A DNA stretch of 10,628 bases, taken from positions 1-10,628 of the forward strand of contig JACTVF010000059.1 in the NCBI GenBank assembly GCA_019695435.1, written 5' to 3'. Numbering within the stretch: the stretch's first letter is position 1; the number at the start of each line of letters is the position of its first letter. The translations under genes and the position numbers were made by a program. This DNA is from Methanoregulaceae archaeon (GTDB taxonomy: Archaea > Halobacteriota > Methanomicrobia > Methanomicrobiales > Methanospirillaceae). Shown here piece by piece: positions 5,290 through 10,628 of this stretch. Under the pieces are notes generated by a model. It was not told the DNA's origin. It ran no database searches and saw only the letters and a program-made list of their open reading frames with translations.

Positions 5290-5322
5290 TTAATATGCCA
5301 AAAGGTACAAAAGTACATTTTG
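5290..5322 (+). promoter_or_regulatory. TATA box and operator-like inverted repeat of the RelE-type pair
   Basis: TTAATAT (5290-5296) is a likely TATA box. Overlapping the expected start of transcription about 25 bases on is a 24-bp dyad, CAAAAGGTAC-AAAA-GTACATTTTG (5299-5322), with 9 of 10 arm positions complementary. Type II antitoxins commonly bind such repeats to repress their own operon; I infer that the antitoxin or toxin-antitoxin complex binds here. Confidence 0.6.
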
Positions 5323-5341
5323 TCCCAAAAAGGTGAACAGC

Positions 5342-5629
5342 GTGAAGCAGAATGGAGTAGAGAAACGCCGGGAACTGACCGAAAAGGTCATGGTATCTGC
5401 TGATATCAAGCAGGTACTCTATTCAAACAAATTGCCCGGGGAAAGGCTCGGAGATGTAGTTTCCCGCCTTATCAGGGATCGTAAGCGGGATGAATTTATC
5501 GAGCACCTTGACCGCATCGCCCGGCAGGGGGATTTCGTACCTCTTGACAGTGACCCTGAGTTTGCAAAGATCAAAAAAGAGGTAACCCGTGAAGGTCAAC
5601 ATCGACCGAAACGCGCTCCTGTACATTAA
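5342..5629 (+). CDS. Antitoxin of RelE-type type II module
   Basis: Small protein of 95 residues just upstream of, and overlapping, a RelE-like toxin, so it is assigned as the antitoxin. The N-terminal part (ELTEKVMVSADIKQVL, then a LPGERLGDVVSRLI helix) looks like the short strand-helix-helix seen in VapB/DUF7557-type antitoxins that dimerise and bind DNA; the C-terminal part is charged and probably extended, the part that usually wraps the toxin. I chose GTG 5342 because AGGTGA, a near-perfect ribosome site, ends five bases before it; GTG 5333 lies inside that site, and ATG 5390 would cut the first strand. It overlaps the toxin gene by 41 bases, which enforces coupled expression. Confidence 0.75.
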   Translation: MKQNGVEKRRELTEKVMVSADIKQVLYSNKLPGERLGDVVSRLIRDRKRDEFIEHLDRIARQGDFVPLDSDPEFAKIKKEVTREGQHRPKRAPVH

Positions 5630-5855
5630 CAACCTGCCGGACAAGGACCGCAGGATTGTTAAGGAGCATCTCCTCAGACTCGAGGACCCGCGGACAGCTC
5701 CCGATGTAGAGTTAATCGAGAACGGGCACTGCCGGATGCACATCGCGCATTCCTATACGGCATTCTTCGACATCCTGCCCGGGGATGTCGTAAACATCCT
5801 GGATGTCATGACCATTGAGGAAGCGCACAAGCGGTACAAGCGCTTTGGGAAATAG
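5589..5855 (+). CDS. RelE/ParE-superfamily toxin
   Basis: Probable ribosome-dependent mRNA interferase or ParE-like toxin, 88 residues, the normal size. The pattern is that of the RelE fold: a first strand (MKVNIDRNALLYINNL), a helical hairpin (DKDRRIVKEHLLRLEDP), then a sheet (CRMHIAHSYTAFFDI and DVVNILDVMTIEEAHKRY). R49 and the C-terminal HKRYKRF cluster are candidates for the basic or catalytic residues of RelE enzymes; the canonical GHRxxVY ending is replaced by EEAHKRY, so the activity cannot be predicted closely. The start is GTG 5589 inside the antitoxin gene. The next gene is convergent, so the operon ends here. Nothing suggests that it is broken, unlike the toxin remnant just upstream. 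Confidence 0.8.
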   Translation: MKVNIDRNALLYINNLPDKDRRIVKEHLLRLEDPRTAPDVELIENGHCRMHIAHSYTAFFDILPGDVVNILDVMTIEEAHKRYKRFGK

Positions 5856-5915
5856 CCTTTTCAGGAGAAAATAGCCAGTTTCCCTCCAGGACAATATATT
5901 GGAATTTTCCGTCCA

Positions 5916-8477
5916 TCAGTCCGCATTTCTCACGGGGGGAATCCGGTACCTCCCGCTCGGCACCTTCATCCCGAACCGTGCCCCTTTGCCCGGCTCACCG
6001 GTCTCGCTGATGGTGATCCCGGTGATGGAGAGAATTTCCCGGGCCAAAAAGAGGCCAAGGCCGGTATTTTTCCCGTAGCCCTGCTGAAAAATCTTCTCCT
6101 TTTCCTGTACCGGGATCCCGATGCCGTTATCCTCCCAGAAGATGTCCAGCCCGCCCGGGCATTCGCGGGTATACACCCGGATCATCGTAGCATGGCTGCC
6201 ATGGCGCAGGGTATTGTCGAGAAGATTGGAAAAGATTTTTTCAAGGATCGGGTCCGCGTACACCTCAACCCCGTCGACATCGGACTGCAGGGTAATCCCT
6301 CCCGGGACAAGGGAGCGGGGTGGGAGTACCCGTGCAAGGTCCTGCCACCGCGGTTCCGTAGAGCCGAGGTCCTGGTAAATCCGGGTAGCCTCAATGTGCT
6401 CGCTGATCGACCGGGTCGTGGACTCCAGGAGTCCCACCAGGTCCTGTATCTTCGGATCGAGCGGCTCCTGTTTTACGAGCTCCAGGTACCCGGAGATAAC
6501 CATCACCTTGTTGCGGATATCGTGGCGCGTGATGCTGGTGAGGAGATTGAGCTGCCGGTTTGCGGCCCGCAGCGCCTCCTCGGCCCGCTTGCGCCCGGAA
6601 ATATCGCGGGCTACGACCTGGACCGCCGGCTTTCCCTGGTACACTGCAGCAGTTGCGATCACTTCCACGTCAACGGTTGTCCCGTCACAACAGTGGAACC
6701 GCTCCTCGATCAGGGGGACCACCGCTCCCGGGGTCTCCATCATGGTCCTGATCCGCTCGCCCACAATACCGGAGAATGCCGGATCAACGAAATTGAGGGT
6801 TGCCCGCCCGACCATCTCCGCAGGACTCTTTGCTTTTACCAGCCGTGCCGCGACCTCGTTGGCAAAAACGACCGATCCGTCCTGGTGGATGACCACCGCA
6901 TCAAAGGACTGCGCGATGAGCCGCCGGTACCGCTCCTCGCTCTCCCGCAGCGCATCTTCAGCCCGTTTCCTGTCGGTGATATCGCGCATCTGGACGATCG
7001 TCTGGGGTTTTCCCTGCCACACGATGGGGGCGCATGATGTCTCCCCGGAGAACAGTGTCCCGTCCTTTCTGGTGCCGGTAATATCGATCGTACCTCCGGC
7101 GCCCTGCTGTTTCCATGCGGAGATCCGGGCGACGGATTCTGCAGTCATCATGAATTCATACCCGTTCCGGCCGATGATCTCTTCGGGCCGGTACCCGAAC
7201 AATTCGGCAAACCGCTGGTTGCAGTCCCTGATGACACCATCGTCGTGGATCATGATCCCTTCCAGGGCGCCATCGGAGAGGGTCCGAAACCTCAGTTCAC
7301 TCTCCCGGAGCCGCTCCTCCATCTCATGCCGTGCTGTGACATCCCGGATGGAGAGGATATTGGCCGGCGCTCCCTTGTACGTGATCCTGTTCCCGAGGAC
7401 CTCGACAAACAGTTTTCTTCCCCGTGCCGTGATCGCGGAGTAGGTCCGTGTGATGCCGTTTTTGTCAGGGCTCATGGCAAAAAAATCGCACCTGGCAGCG
7501 TCCACTGAATCCGGTGTAAGATGTTCAAACACGTACGACGGGTGGTGATCAGACAGACCGCCGAGTTCGAACATGGCGAGGCACGCGTGATTTGCGGTGA
7601 TGACCCGGCCTTCGAGATCGGTGACGAGAATACCGTCCAGTGATGATTCTGCAAGAACCTGGAACCTCTCTTCGCTCTCCCGCAACGCATCCTCGGCCTG
7701 TTTTCGCCGGGTAATGTCCCGGGAGAATGCGAAATAGTAATCCCTCCCGTCCCTTAAAACATAATTGGACATTACCTCGACATCGACCAGCGTCCCGTCC
7801 TTATGCCGGTGCCGTGTCGTGAAAACGTTCGTTTTTCTCTCTTTGAGGATCATCCCGGACCTCGCCAGTTTTTCCGGGGTATAATCAGGATCCAGGTCAA
7901 AAAGCGTCATCTTTAGAAATTCTTCCCGCGAGTACCCGGTGTTCCGGCAGGCCGAATCGTTCACGTACAGGAATGTTCCTTCAGAATCCAGCCAGTACAC
8001 TTCATCGGATGCCCGGTCTACCGAGACCTGGAGGAGCTTGAACCTGGATTCGTTCTTCCTCAGATCTTCTATCGCCTTCCTGCGCTCGACTGCCTTTCGG
8101 ATCTTATGCGCCAGTTCGGCAAACTGCGAGCGGGCATCCCCGCCTTTCTGGAGATAGAAATCGGCCCCGTTGTTGATCGCTTCTATAACGATCTCTTCCC
8201 GTCCTTTTCCCGTGAAAAGAATGAAGGGGATCTCCCCGAATCGGGACCGGACCTCTTTTAAAAATGTGATCCCGTCCATCTCCGGCATCTGGTAATCGGA
8301 CACGATGGCATCGTAGGACGTGGTCTGTATTTTTTCAATTGCATACGGGGCCGACCCGGTCGTTTCAATCCTGAAATTCCCGTTTTTCTCAAGGTAGGTT
8401 CTGCACACATCGAGAAGCAGTTGCTCGTCATCGACATACAGGACTGAATAACTCGGATACACCGGACATGTAACCAT
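5916..8477 (-). CDS. REC-4xPAS soluble sensor histidine kinase
   Basis: Cytoplasmic signalling protein of 853 residues with no membrane segment. Order: receiver domain (about 10-125) with D16-D17, phosphoacceptor D61 in VSDYQMPEMDG, T89 and K111; four PAS domains (about 146-258, 268-383, 393-505, 513-630), most followed by a charged linker such as RKRAEDALRESEERY; a dimerisation box SITRHDIRNKVMVISGYLEL with presumed phosphoacceptor H652; and an ATPase domain with N box NLLDNTLRHG (751), DNGIGIP (783) and KNTGLGLFLAREIL (803). All key residues are present. A receiver at the N-terminus with no DNA-binding output suggests that another kinase feeds into it, and that its own phosphate goes to a response regulator encoded elsewhere. 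The PAS domains could sense redox or small ligands; none has a recognisable haem motif. ATG 8477 lies about 23 bases from a TATAAA, suggesting a near-leaderless mRNA. Confidence 0.93.
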   Translation of the reverse strand: MVTCPVYPSYSVLYVDDEQLLLDVCRTYLEKNGNFRIETTGSAPYAIEKIQTTSYDAIVSDYQMPEMDGITFLKEVRSRFGEIPFILFTGKGREEIVIEAINNGADFYLQKGGDARSQFAELAHKIRKAVERRKAIEDLRKNESRFKLLQVSVDRASDEVYWLDSEGTFLYVNDSACRNTGYSREEFLKMTLFDLDPDYTPEKLARSGMILKERKTNVFTTRHRHKDGTLVDVEVMSNYVLRDGRDYYFAFSRDITRRKQAEDALRESEERFQVLAESSLDGILVTDLEGRVITANHACLAMFELGGLSDHHPSYVFEHLTPDSVDAARCDFFAMSPDKNGITRTYSAITARGRKLFVEVLGNRITYKGAPANILSIRDVTARHEMEERLRESELRFRTLSDGALEGIMIHDDGVIRDCNQRFAELFGYRPEEIIGRNGYEFMMTAESVARISAWKQQGAGGTIDITGTRKDGTLFSGETSCAPIVWQGKPQTIVQMRDITDRKRAEDALRESEERYRRLIAQSFDAVVIHQDGSVVFANEVAARLVKAKSPAEMVGRATLNFVDPAFSGIVGERIRTMMETPGAVVPLIEERFHCCDGTTVDVEVIATAAVYQGKPAVQVVARDISGRKRAEEALRAANRQLNLLTSITRHDIRNKVMVISGYLELVKQEPLDPKIQDLVGLLESTTRSISEHIEATRIYQDLGSTEPRWQDLARVLPPRSLVPGGITLQSDVDGVEVYADPILEKIFSNLLDNTLRHGSHATMIRVYTRECPGGLDIFWEDNGIGIPVQEKEKIFQQGYGKNTGLGLFLAREILSITGITISETGEPGKGARFGMKVPSGRYRIPPVRNAD

Positions 8478-8494
8478 CTGTGAAAACGTGGTGA

Positions 8495-8500
8495 TTTATA
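8495..8500 (-). promoter_or_regulatory. TATA box of the histidine kinase gene
   Basis: The minus strand reads CTGCTATAAATC here. The distance to the kinase ATG (8477) is about 23 bases, so transcription should start at or next to the start codon. Confidence 0.5.
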
Positions 8501-8670
8501 GCAGAATAAGGATTCGAAAAGAATCTGGTGGTACATGGCCATTATGTGCGAAAAGTCTCTTACCACAAACCGTGCTTTCCCACATTCTCTGCAGCCTTCA
8601 ACCGTAATTTCAGCCATTTCCAGCGCGTCCCCCGCACACATCCCTGCATCGCACGACATAACAGGGGATA

Positions 8671-8681
8671 TGCTTTTATCC
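8671..8681 (+). promoter_or_regulatory. Candidate TATA box of the surface-protein gene
   Basis: TGCTTTTATCC lies 50-60 bases before the ATG at 8732. A start about 25 bases downstream leaves a leader of roughly 30 bases with the GAGG ribosome site. The same element reads GGATAAAAGCA on the other strand and could also fire leftwards. Confidence 0.4.
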
Positions 8682-8731
8682 AGAACCGGCTTTACTCTCC
8701 CTCTGAGCACAGCTCATCCCGAGGACTTCGT

Positions 8732-9451
8732 ATGGCAGGAAAATGTGCATGGGCAGGATTGATCCTCCTGGTCGTCCTTCTCCTCCCTGTTTTCACGCCG
8801 CTCGCCGGTGCCCAGAGCGAAAGCACCGTTACCCGGAGCCAGACATTCACGGTCACGATCGCAGGAACACCGAACACACCCTATTATGTCTGGCTGAAAG
8901 GGACATTTTCTCTGAGTGGGGAACCGGGAGACCAGCCGCCGATCATCGAATCCTATCAGGGAAATGTCGTGCAGGACCCTCCTGACGGCCCCTATGCTAT
9001 TGGATCCTACCACTATTACGGTGGTGGCGGCCGCACGATCCTTGACGATGTCGCCCCATCCTCATCAACGGTCTCAAAGACCAGTTACTATGCCCAGGTA
9101 ACCACGGATGCGAACGGTATTGGCATCGTCGCATTCCAGACATCGCACGCCACGGCAGCACAGTCATTCTCTGTTGTGGCCCAGAACCCGGCAGCGTCTG
9201 GCCAGGAAGTCAGTGTTGCGCTGGGCGTACCGACCCAGGTCCCAACACCGGTGGCGACACTGCCCACACCCGGTGTCATCCCGGCGACTTTGCCAACGAC
9301 ACCAGTGACGGCCACACCGGTACCGGCAGTTAATTCAACACCGATGGCGACACCGGTGAAAACACCGCCTACGGAGACCCCGCTTTCTTCTGTCATTGTC
9401 ATCGCAGCAGCAGGGACCGTGGTTCTCGTATTGGGCAGAAACAGGGGATAG
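8732..9451 (+). CDS. Secreted Pro/Thr-rich surface protein with C-terminal anchor
   Basis: Exported cell-surface protein of 239 residues. It has a signal peptide (GLILLVVLLLPVFTPLAGA, likely cut near residue 27), a beta-rich extracellular domain (about 28-160: TVTRSQTFTVTIAGTPNTPY and later strands, with a Tyr/Gly-rich SYHYYGGGG loop), a Pro/Thr/Val-rich linker (about 166-218) built of TPV, LPT and TPP units, and a final hydrophobic helix (SSVIVIAAAGTVVLVLG) with a basic RNRG tail that would stop transfer. The Thr-rich linker is a likely site of O-glycosylation. The layout matches methanogen proteins attached to the S-layer or membrane; the ligand or partner is unknown. ATG 8732 is preferred because GAGG lies upstream and the signal peptide begins there; an in-frame ATG at 8528 would bury the signal 68 residues inside. 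It stands alone, divergent from the histidine kinase. Confidence 0.82.
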   Translation: MAGKCAWAGLILLVVLLLPVFTPLAGAQSESTVTRSQTFTVTIAGTPNTPYYVWLKGTFSLSGEPGDQPPIIESYQGNVVQDPPDGPYAIGSYHYYGGGGRTILDDVAPSSSTVSKTSYYAQVTTDANGIGIVAFQTSHATAAQSFSVVAQNPAASGQEVSVALGVPTQVPTPVATLPTPGVIPATLPTTPVTATPVPAVNSTPMATPVKTPPTETPLSSVIVIAAAGTVVLVLGRNRG

Positions 9452-9539
9452 CAGCGGCCGGTCCCGCTTATTTTGTCATGGGCTCTGGCACCCGGATCCT
9501 CCCGGCATCCCCGGAGAGCTAACCAGAACCATCCGCCCA

Positions 9540-9550
9540 ATTTAAATACA
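9540..9550 (+). promoter_or_regulatory. Orphan TATA box
   Basis: ATTTAAATACA is one of the best TATA-like elements in the window. About 30 bases on comes AGAGGAAGC and an ATG (9581), but the frame closes after 13 codons (TGA 9620). This could be a leader peptide, a small RNA start, or the promoter left from a lost gene. Confidence 0.45.
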
Positions 9551-9897
9551 AACCGGTCCCTGACTGAGAGCAGAGGAAGCATGTTCCACAACGACTGCAC
9601 GCGGGTGGCACGAAAACTCTGAAGGCCCGGGATCGCGAAAAAAGCGGCGGCCTGGTTCTCCCGGATTTTTATGTTCTCATGCTCGTTCCATGCGGACGCA
9701 GGGGACTGTTTTTTAGCATTCCTCGCGGAATATACAAACCGATCACCGGCGCCGGGATACTGTTGAGAGGGCTCCCGGCCCGATTCTCTTCTGACCGCTC
9801 AAACCCGCCGTGCATCATTCCCCGCCGATCCGGGCGCATTGTCATCGGCATTGGGGTGCTTGCGGAGCCGTGAAAGGGACACTTCCGGTGGTGCAGG

Positions 9898-10041
9898 ATG
9901 CAGCGGCGCCGTACCTTTTCACGGGTTCACCGACAGGCCCACAATGCTGCCCGGGCCCTCAAGGGCCGGTACATTATCCGGGAATACGACCGGCATTTCT
10001 TCCGTGCCAAAAACCGGTCGTCTCTGTGCCACAAGCGATAA
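9898..10041 (+). CDS. Possible small basic protein, 47 aa
   Basis: A short open frame starting at ATG 9898, with AGG directly before it but no well-spaced ribosome site. The product is rich in Arg, Lys and His (RVHRQAHNAARALKGRYIIR in its middle, ending SSLCHKR), has no signal or membrane segment, and resembles nothing I know. Third codon positions are mostly G or C, as in neighbouring genes, but Arg-rich open frames also arise by chance in GC-rich DNA. Listed as a weak candidate only. Confidence 0.22.
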   Translation: MQRRRTFSRVHRQAHNAARALKGRYIIREYDRHFFRAKNRSSLCHKR

Positions 10042-10066
10042 CTGCGAATATTTTCGTAATCAAGGC

Positions 10067-10076
10067 AATAATTATA
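10067..10076 (+). promoter_or_regulatory. TATA box of the lipoprotein gene
   Basis: AATAATTATA lies 31-40 bases before the ATG at 10107, so transcription should begin about 10 bases before the start codon, close to the AGGA ribosome site at 10095. Confidence 0.5.
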
Positions 10077-10106
10077 GCCTTTTCATGCTATCTCAGGATA
10101 ATGTCG

Positions 10107-10385
10107 ATGAACCGGAAAACAATCCCCCTATCACTGCTGTTCGCCGCCCTGGTCGTGGTCGCCCTGTTTGCCAGCGCCTGCATGAGCGCTCCCGCGACAA
10201 AGGAGATATCACAACCAGTGACTCCCCCTGTAAGCCCCACGGAGACCCCGGCTGCCGGCAATGACAGCACGGTTCACGCGACTATCCCGCCAGCGATCAT
10301 CTGCAACTGCCCCATGGAGCCCGTGGTGCCGGTGACGGTCACGCCGGTGGCATACCCGGATGATAGCCGCTGCCACTGCCCGTGA
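10107..10385 (+). CDS. Small lipoprotein with two CxC motifs
   Basis: Exported lipoprotein of 92 residues, presumably tethered to the outer face of the membrane. The N-terminus has a basic start (MNRKT), a hydrophobic core (PLSLLFAALVVVAL) and a lipobox-like FASAC with Cys25 as the modified residue. The mature part is a Pro/Thr-rich stretch (QPVTPPVSPTETPAAG) like the linker of the surface protein at 8732, then two short motifs, ICNCP (Cys66, Cys68) and RCHCP at the very C-terminus (Cys89, Cys91). Paired CxC could bind a metal ion or form disulphides; no family is recognised. ATG 10107 has AGGA eight bases upstream; ATG 10101, two codons earlier, is only two bases from it. A longer in-frame opening from 9810 would bury the signal peptide and is rejected. 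Confidence 0.7.
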   Translation: MNRKTIPLSLLFAALVVVALFASACMSAPATKEISQPVTPPVSPTETPAAGNDSTVHATIPPAIICNCPMEPVVPVTVTPVAYPDDSRCHCP

Positions 10386-10415
10386 CGTGACGACGGCCGG
10401 TGTATCTCACGGTGG

Positions 10416-10425
10416 TTTTTAAAAA
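10416..10425 (+). promoter_or_regulatory. Candidate TATA box of the GTPase gene
   Basis: TTTTTAAAAA lies 63-72 bases before the ATG at 10488. A start about 25 bases downstream would leave a leader of some 40 bases; no clear ribosome site is visible in it. Confidence 0.4.
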
Positions 10426-10487
10426 GAAAGGGAATCCCGCCCGTCAGACCGAAACGGTAAACACTCCCCCGCCTCTATCGTACAGCA

Positions 10488-10628
10488 ATGGCAGAAGAAA
10501 AGTACAAGATTGTCGTTTTTGGTGCGTTCGGCGCGGGGAAGTCCACGCTGATCCAGACGCTCGACCCGCAGGCAAAGCACATCGAGGCCGGGTGCACCGG
10601 GGGCACGACGACCATTGCGCTCGACTAC
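10488..10628 (+). CDS. Small GTPase/P-loop protein, N-terminal part (cut by window end)
   Basis: The first 47 residues are visible. After MAEEKYKIVV comes a Walker A loop GAFGAGKST (near residues 12-20), then a switch-I-like stretch with GGTTT and the beginning of a Walker B strand (IALDY). This pattern, with a P-loop right at the N-terminus and TTT-xALD about 25 residues on, is that of the MglA/Rup-type and CvnD-like prokaryotic small GTPases, which often work with roadblock proteins or sensor kinases to control polarity or signalling. The partner genes would lie beyond the window. The start at ATG 10488 is the only one that fits the P-loop position. Confidence 0.8.
   Translation, partial: MAEEKYKIVVFGAFGAGKSTLIQTLDPQAKHIEAGCTGGTTTIALDY

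Larger units (their letters stand above)
9452..10106. other. 650-base gap with no recognised gene
   Basis: Between the surface protein and the lipoprotein I recognise no gene family. The stretch holds a good TATA box at 9540, a 13-codon ORF just behind it, T-runs at 9666-9670 and 9711-9716, a 64-codon open frame at 9679-9873 (plus strand) overlapping a 60-codon frame at 9669-9851 (minus strand), and a basic 47-codon ORF at 9898-10041. None can be called real with confidence. A small RNA from the 9540 promoter is as likely as a peptide. Confidence 0.5.

Noticed and set aside
6192..7443. Long plus-strand open frames opposite the histidine kinase (281 and 349 codons)
   Set aside because: They are antisense shadows of a GC-rich gene with complete kinase domains on the minus strand and show no domain of their own.
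8528..8731. Surface protein start at 8528
   Set aside because: Would place the signal peptide 68 residues inside; ATG 8732 has a ribosome site and begins the signal.
9088..9600. 170-codon minus-strand frame opposite the surface protein
   Set aside because: Its Gly/Val/Thr-rich repeats are the mirror of the Pro/Thr linker; it is a shadow.
9810..10106. Long in-frame opening ahead of the lipoprotein
   Set aside because: Low-complexity, no ribosome site, and it would bury the signal peptide; promoter and AGGA sit just before 10107.
1..10628. tRNA, rRNA, CRISPR or insertion-sequence features
   Set aside because: No cloverleaf with conserved T-loop, no repeat-spacer array, and no transposase or terminal inverted repeats were seen by eye.

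Overview
The window looks like a stretch of chromosome from a methanogenic euryarchaeon, most likely of the Methanomicrobiales (Methanoregula or a relative). I infer this from the archaeal TATA boxes, oligo-T terminators, GAGG-type ribosome sites beside near-leaderless starts, a soluble multi-PAS histidine kinase with an HDIRN phosphoacceptor box, a small dicluster ferredoxin, and secreted Pro/Thr-rich proteins. No rRNA, tRNA, CRISPR array or insertion sequence was seen.

Left part (1-3219): the 3' two-thirds of an MFS drug exporter; a 400-base gap holding a degenerate HIT-family gene fragment and GC-rich hairpins; an AT-richer orphan gene (120 aa); an MntA/HepT toxin-antitoxin pair flanked by a 12-bp direct repeat; and a shikimate-kinase-family P-loop kinase that lacks the usual shikimate-binding arginine.

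Middle (3220-5915): a class I methyltransferase whose possible start codon lies in a perfect inverted repeat; an intact HIT hydrolase; a divergent TATA region; a small ferredoxin with an unusual first cysteine set; what I read as the frameshifted, truncated remains of a VapBC-like toxin-antitoxin pair; and an apparently intact RelE-type pair preceded by a TATA box that overlaps a 24-bp inverted repeat, a likely autoregulatory operator.

Right part (5916-10628): an 853-residue REC-PAS-PAS-PAS-PAS-histidine kinase on the minus strand; a secreted, C-terminally anchored Pro/Thr-rich surface protein; a 650-base gap with an orphan promoter and micro-ORFs only; a small lipoprotein with two CxC motifs; and the first 47 codons of a P-loop small GTPase.

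There is no large multi-gene pathway. The theme is a plastic region between housekeeping-like single genes: two intact toxin-antitoxin modules, one apparently dead one and one dead HIT copy within 5 kb. The most notable points are the decayed VapBC-like locus, the slippage-inactivated HIT fragment, the odd ferredoxin and the altered kinase. I did not find a convincing undescribed defence or biosynthetic system.
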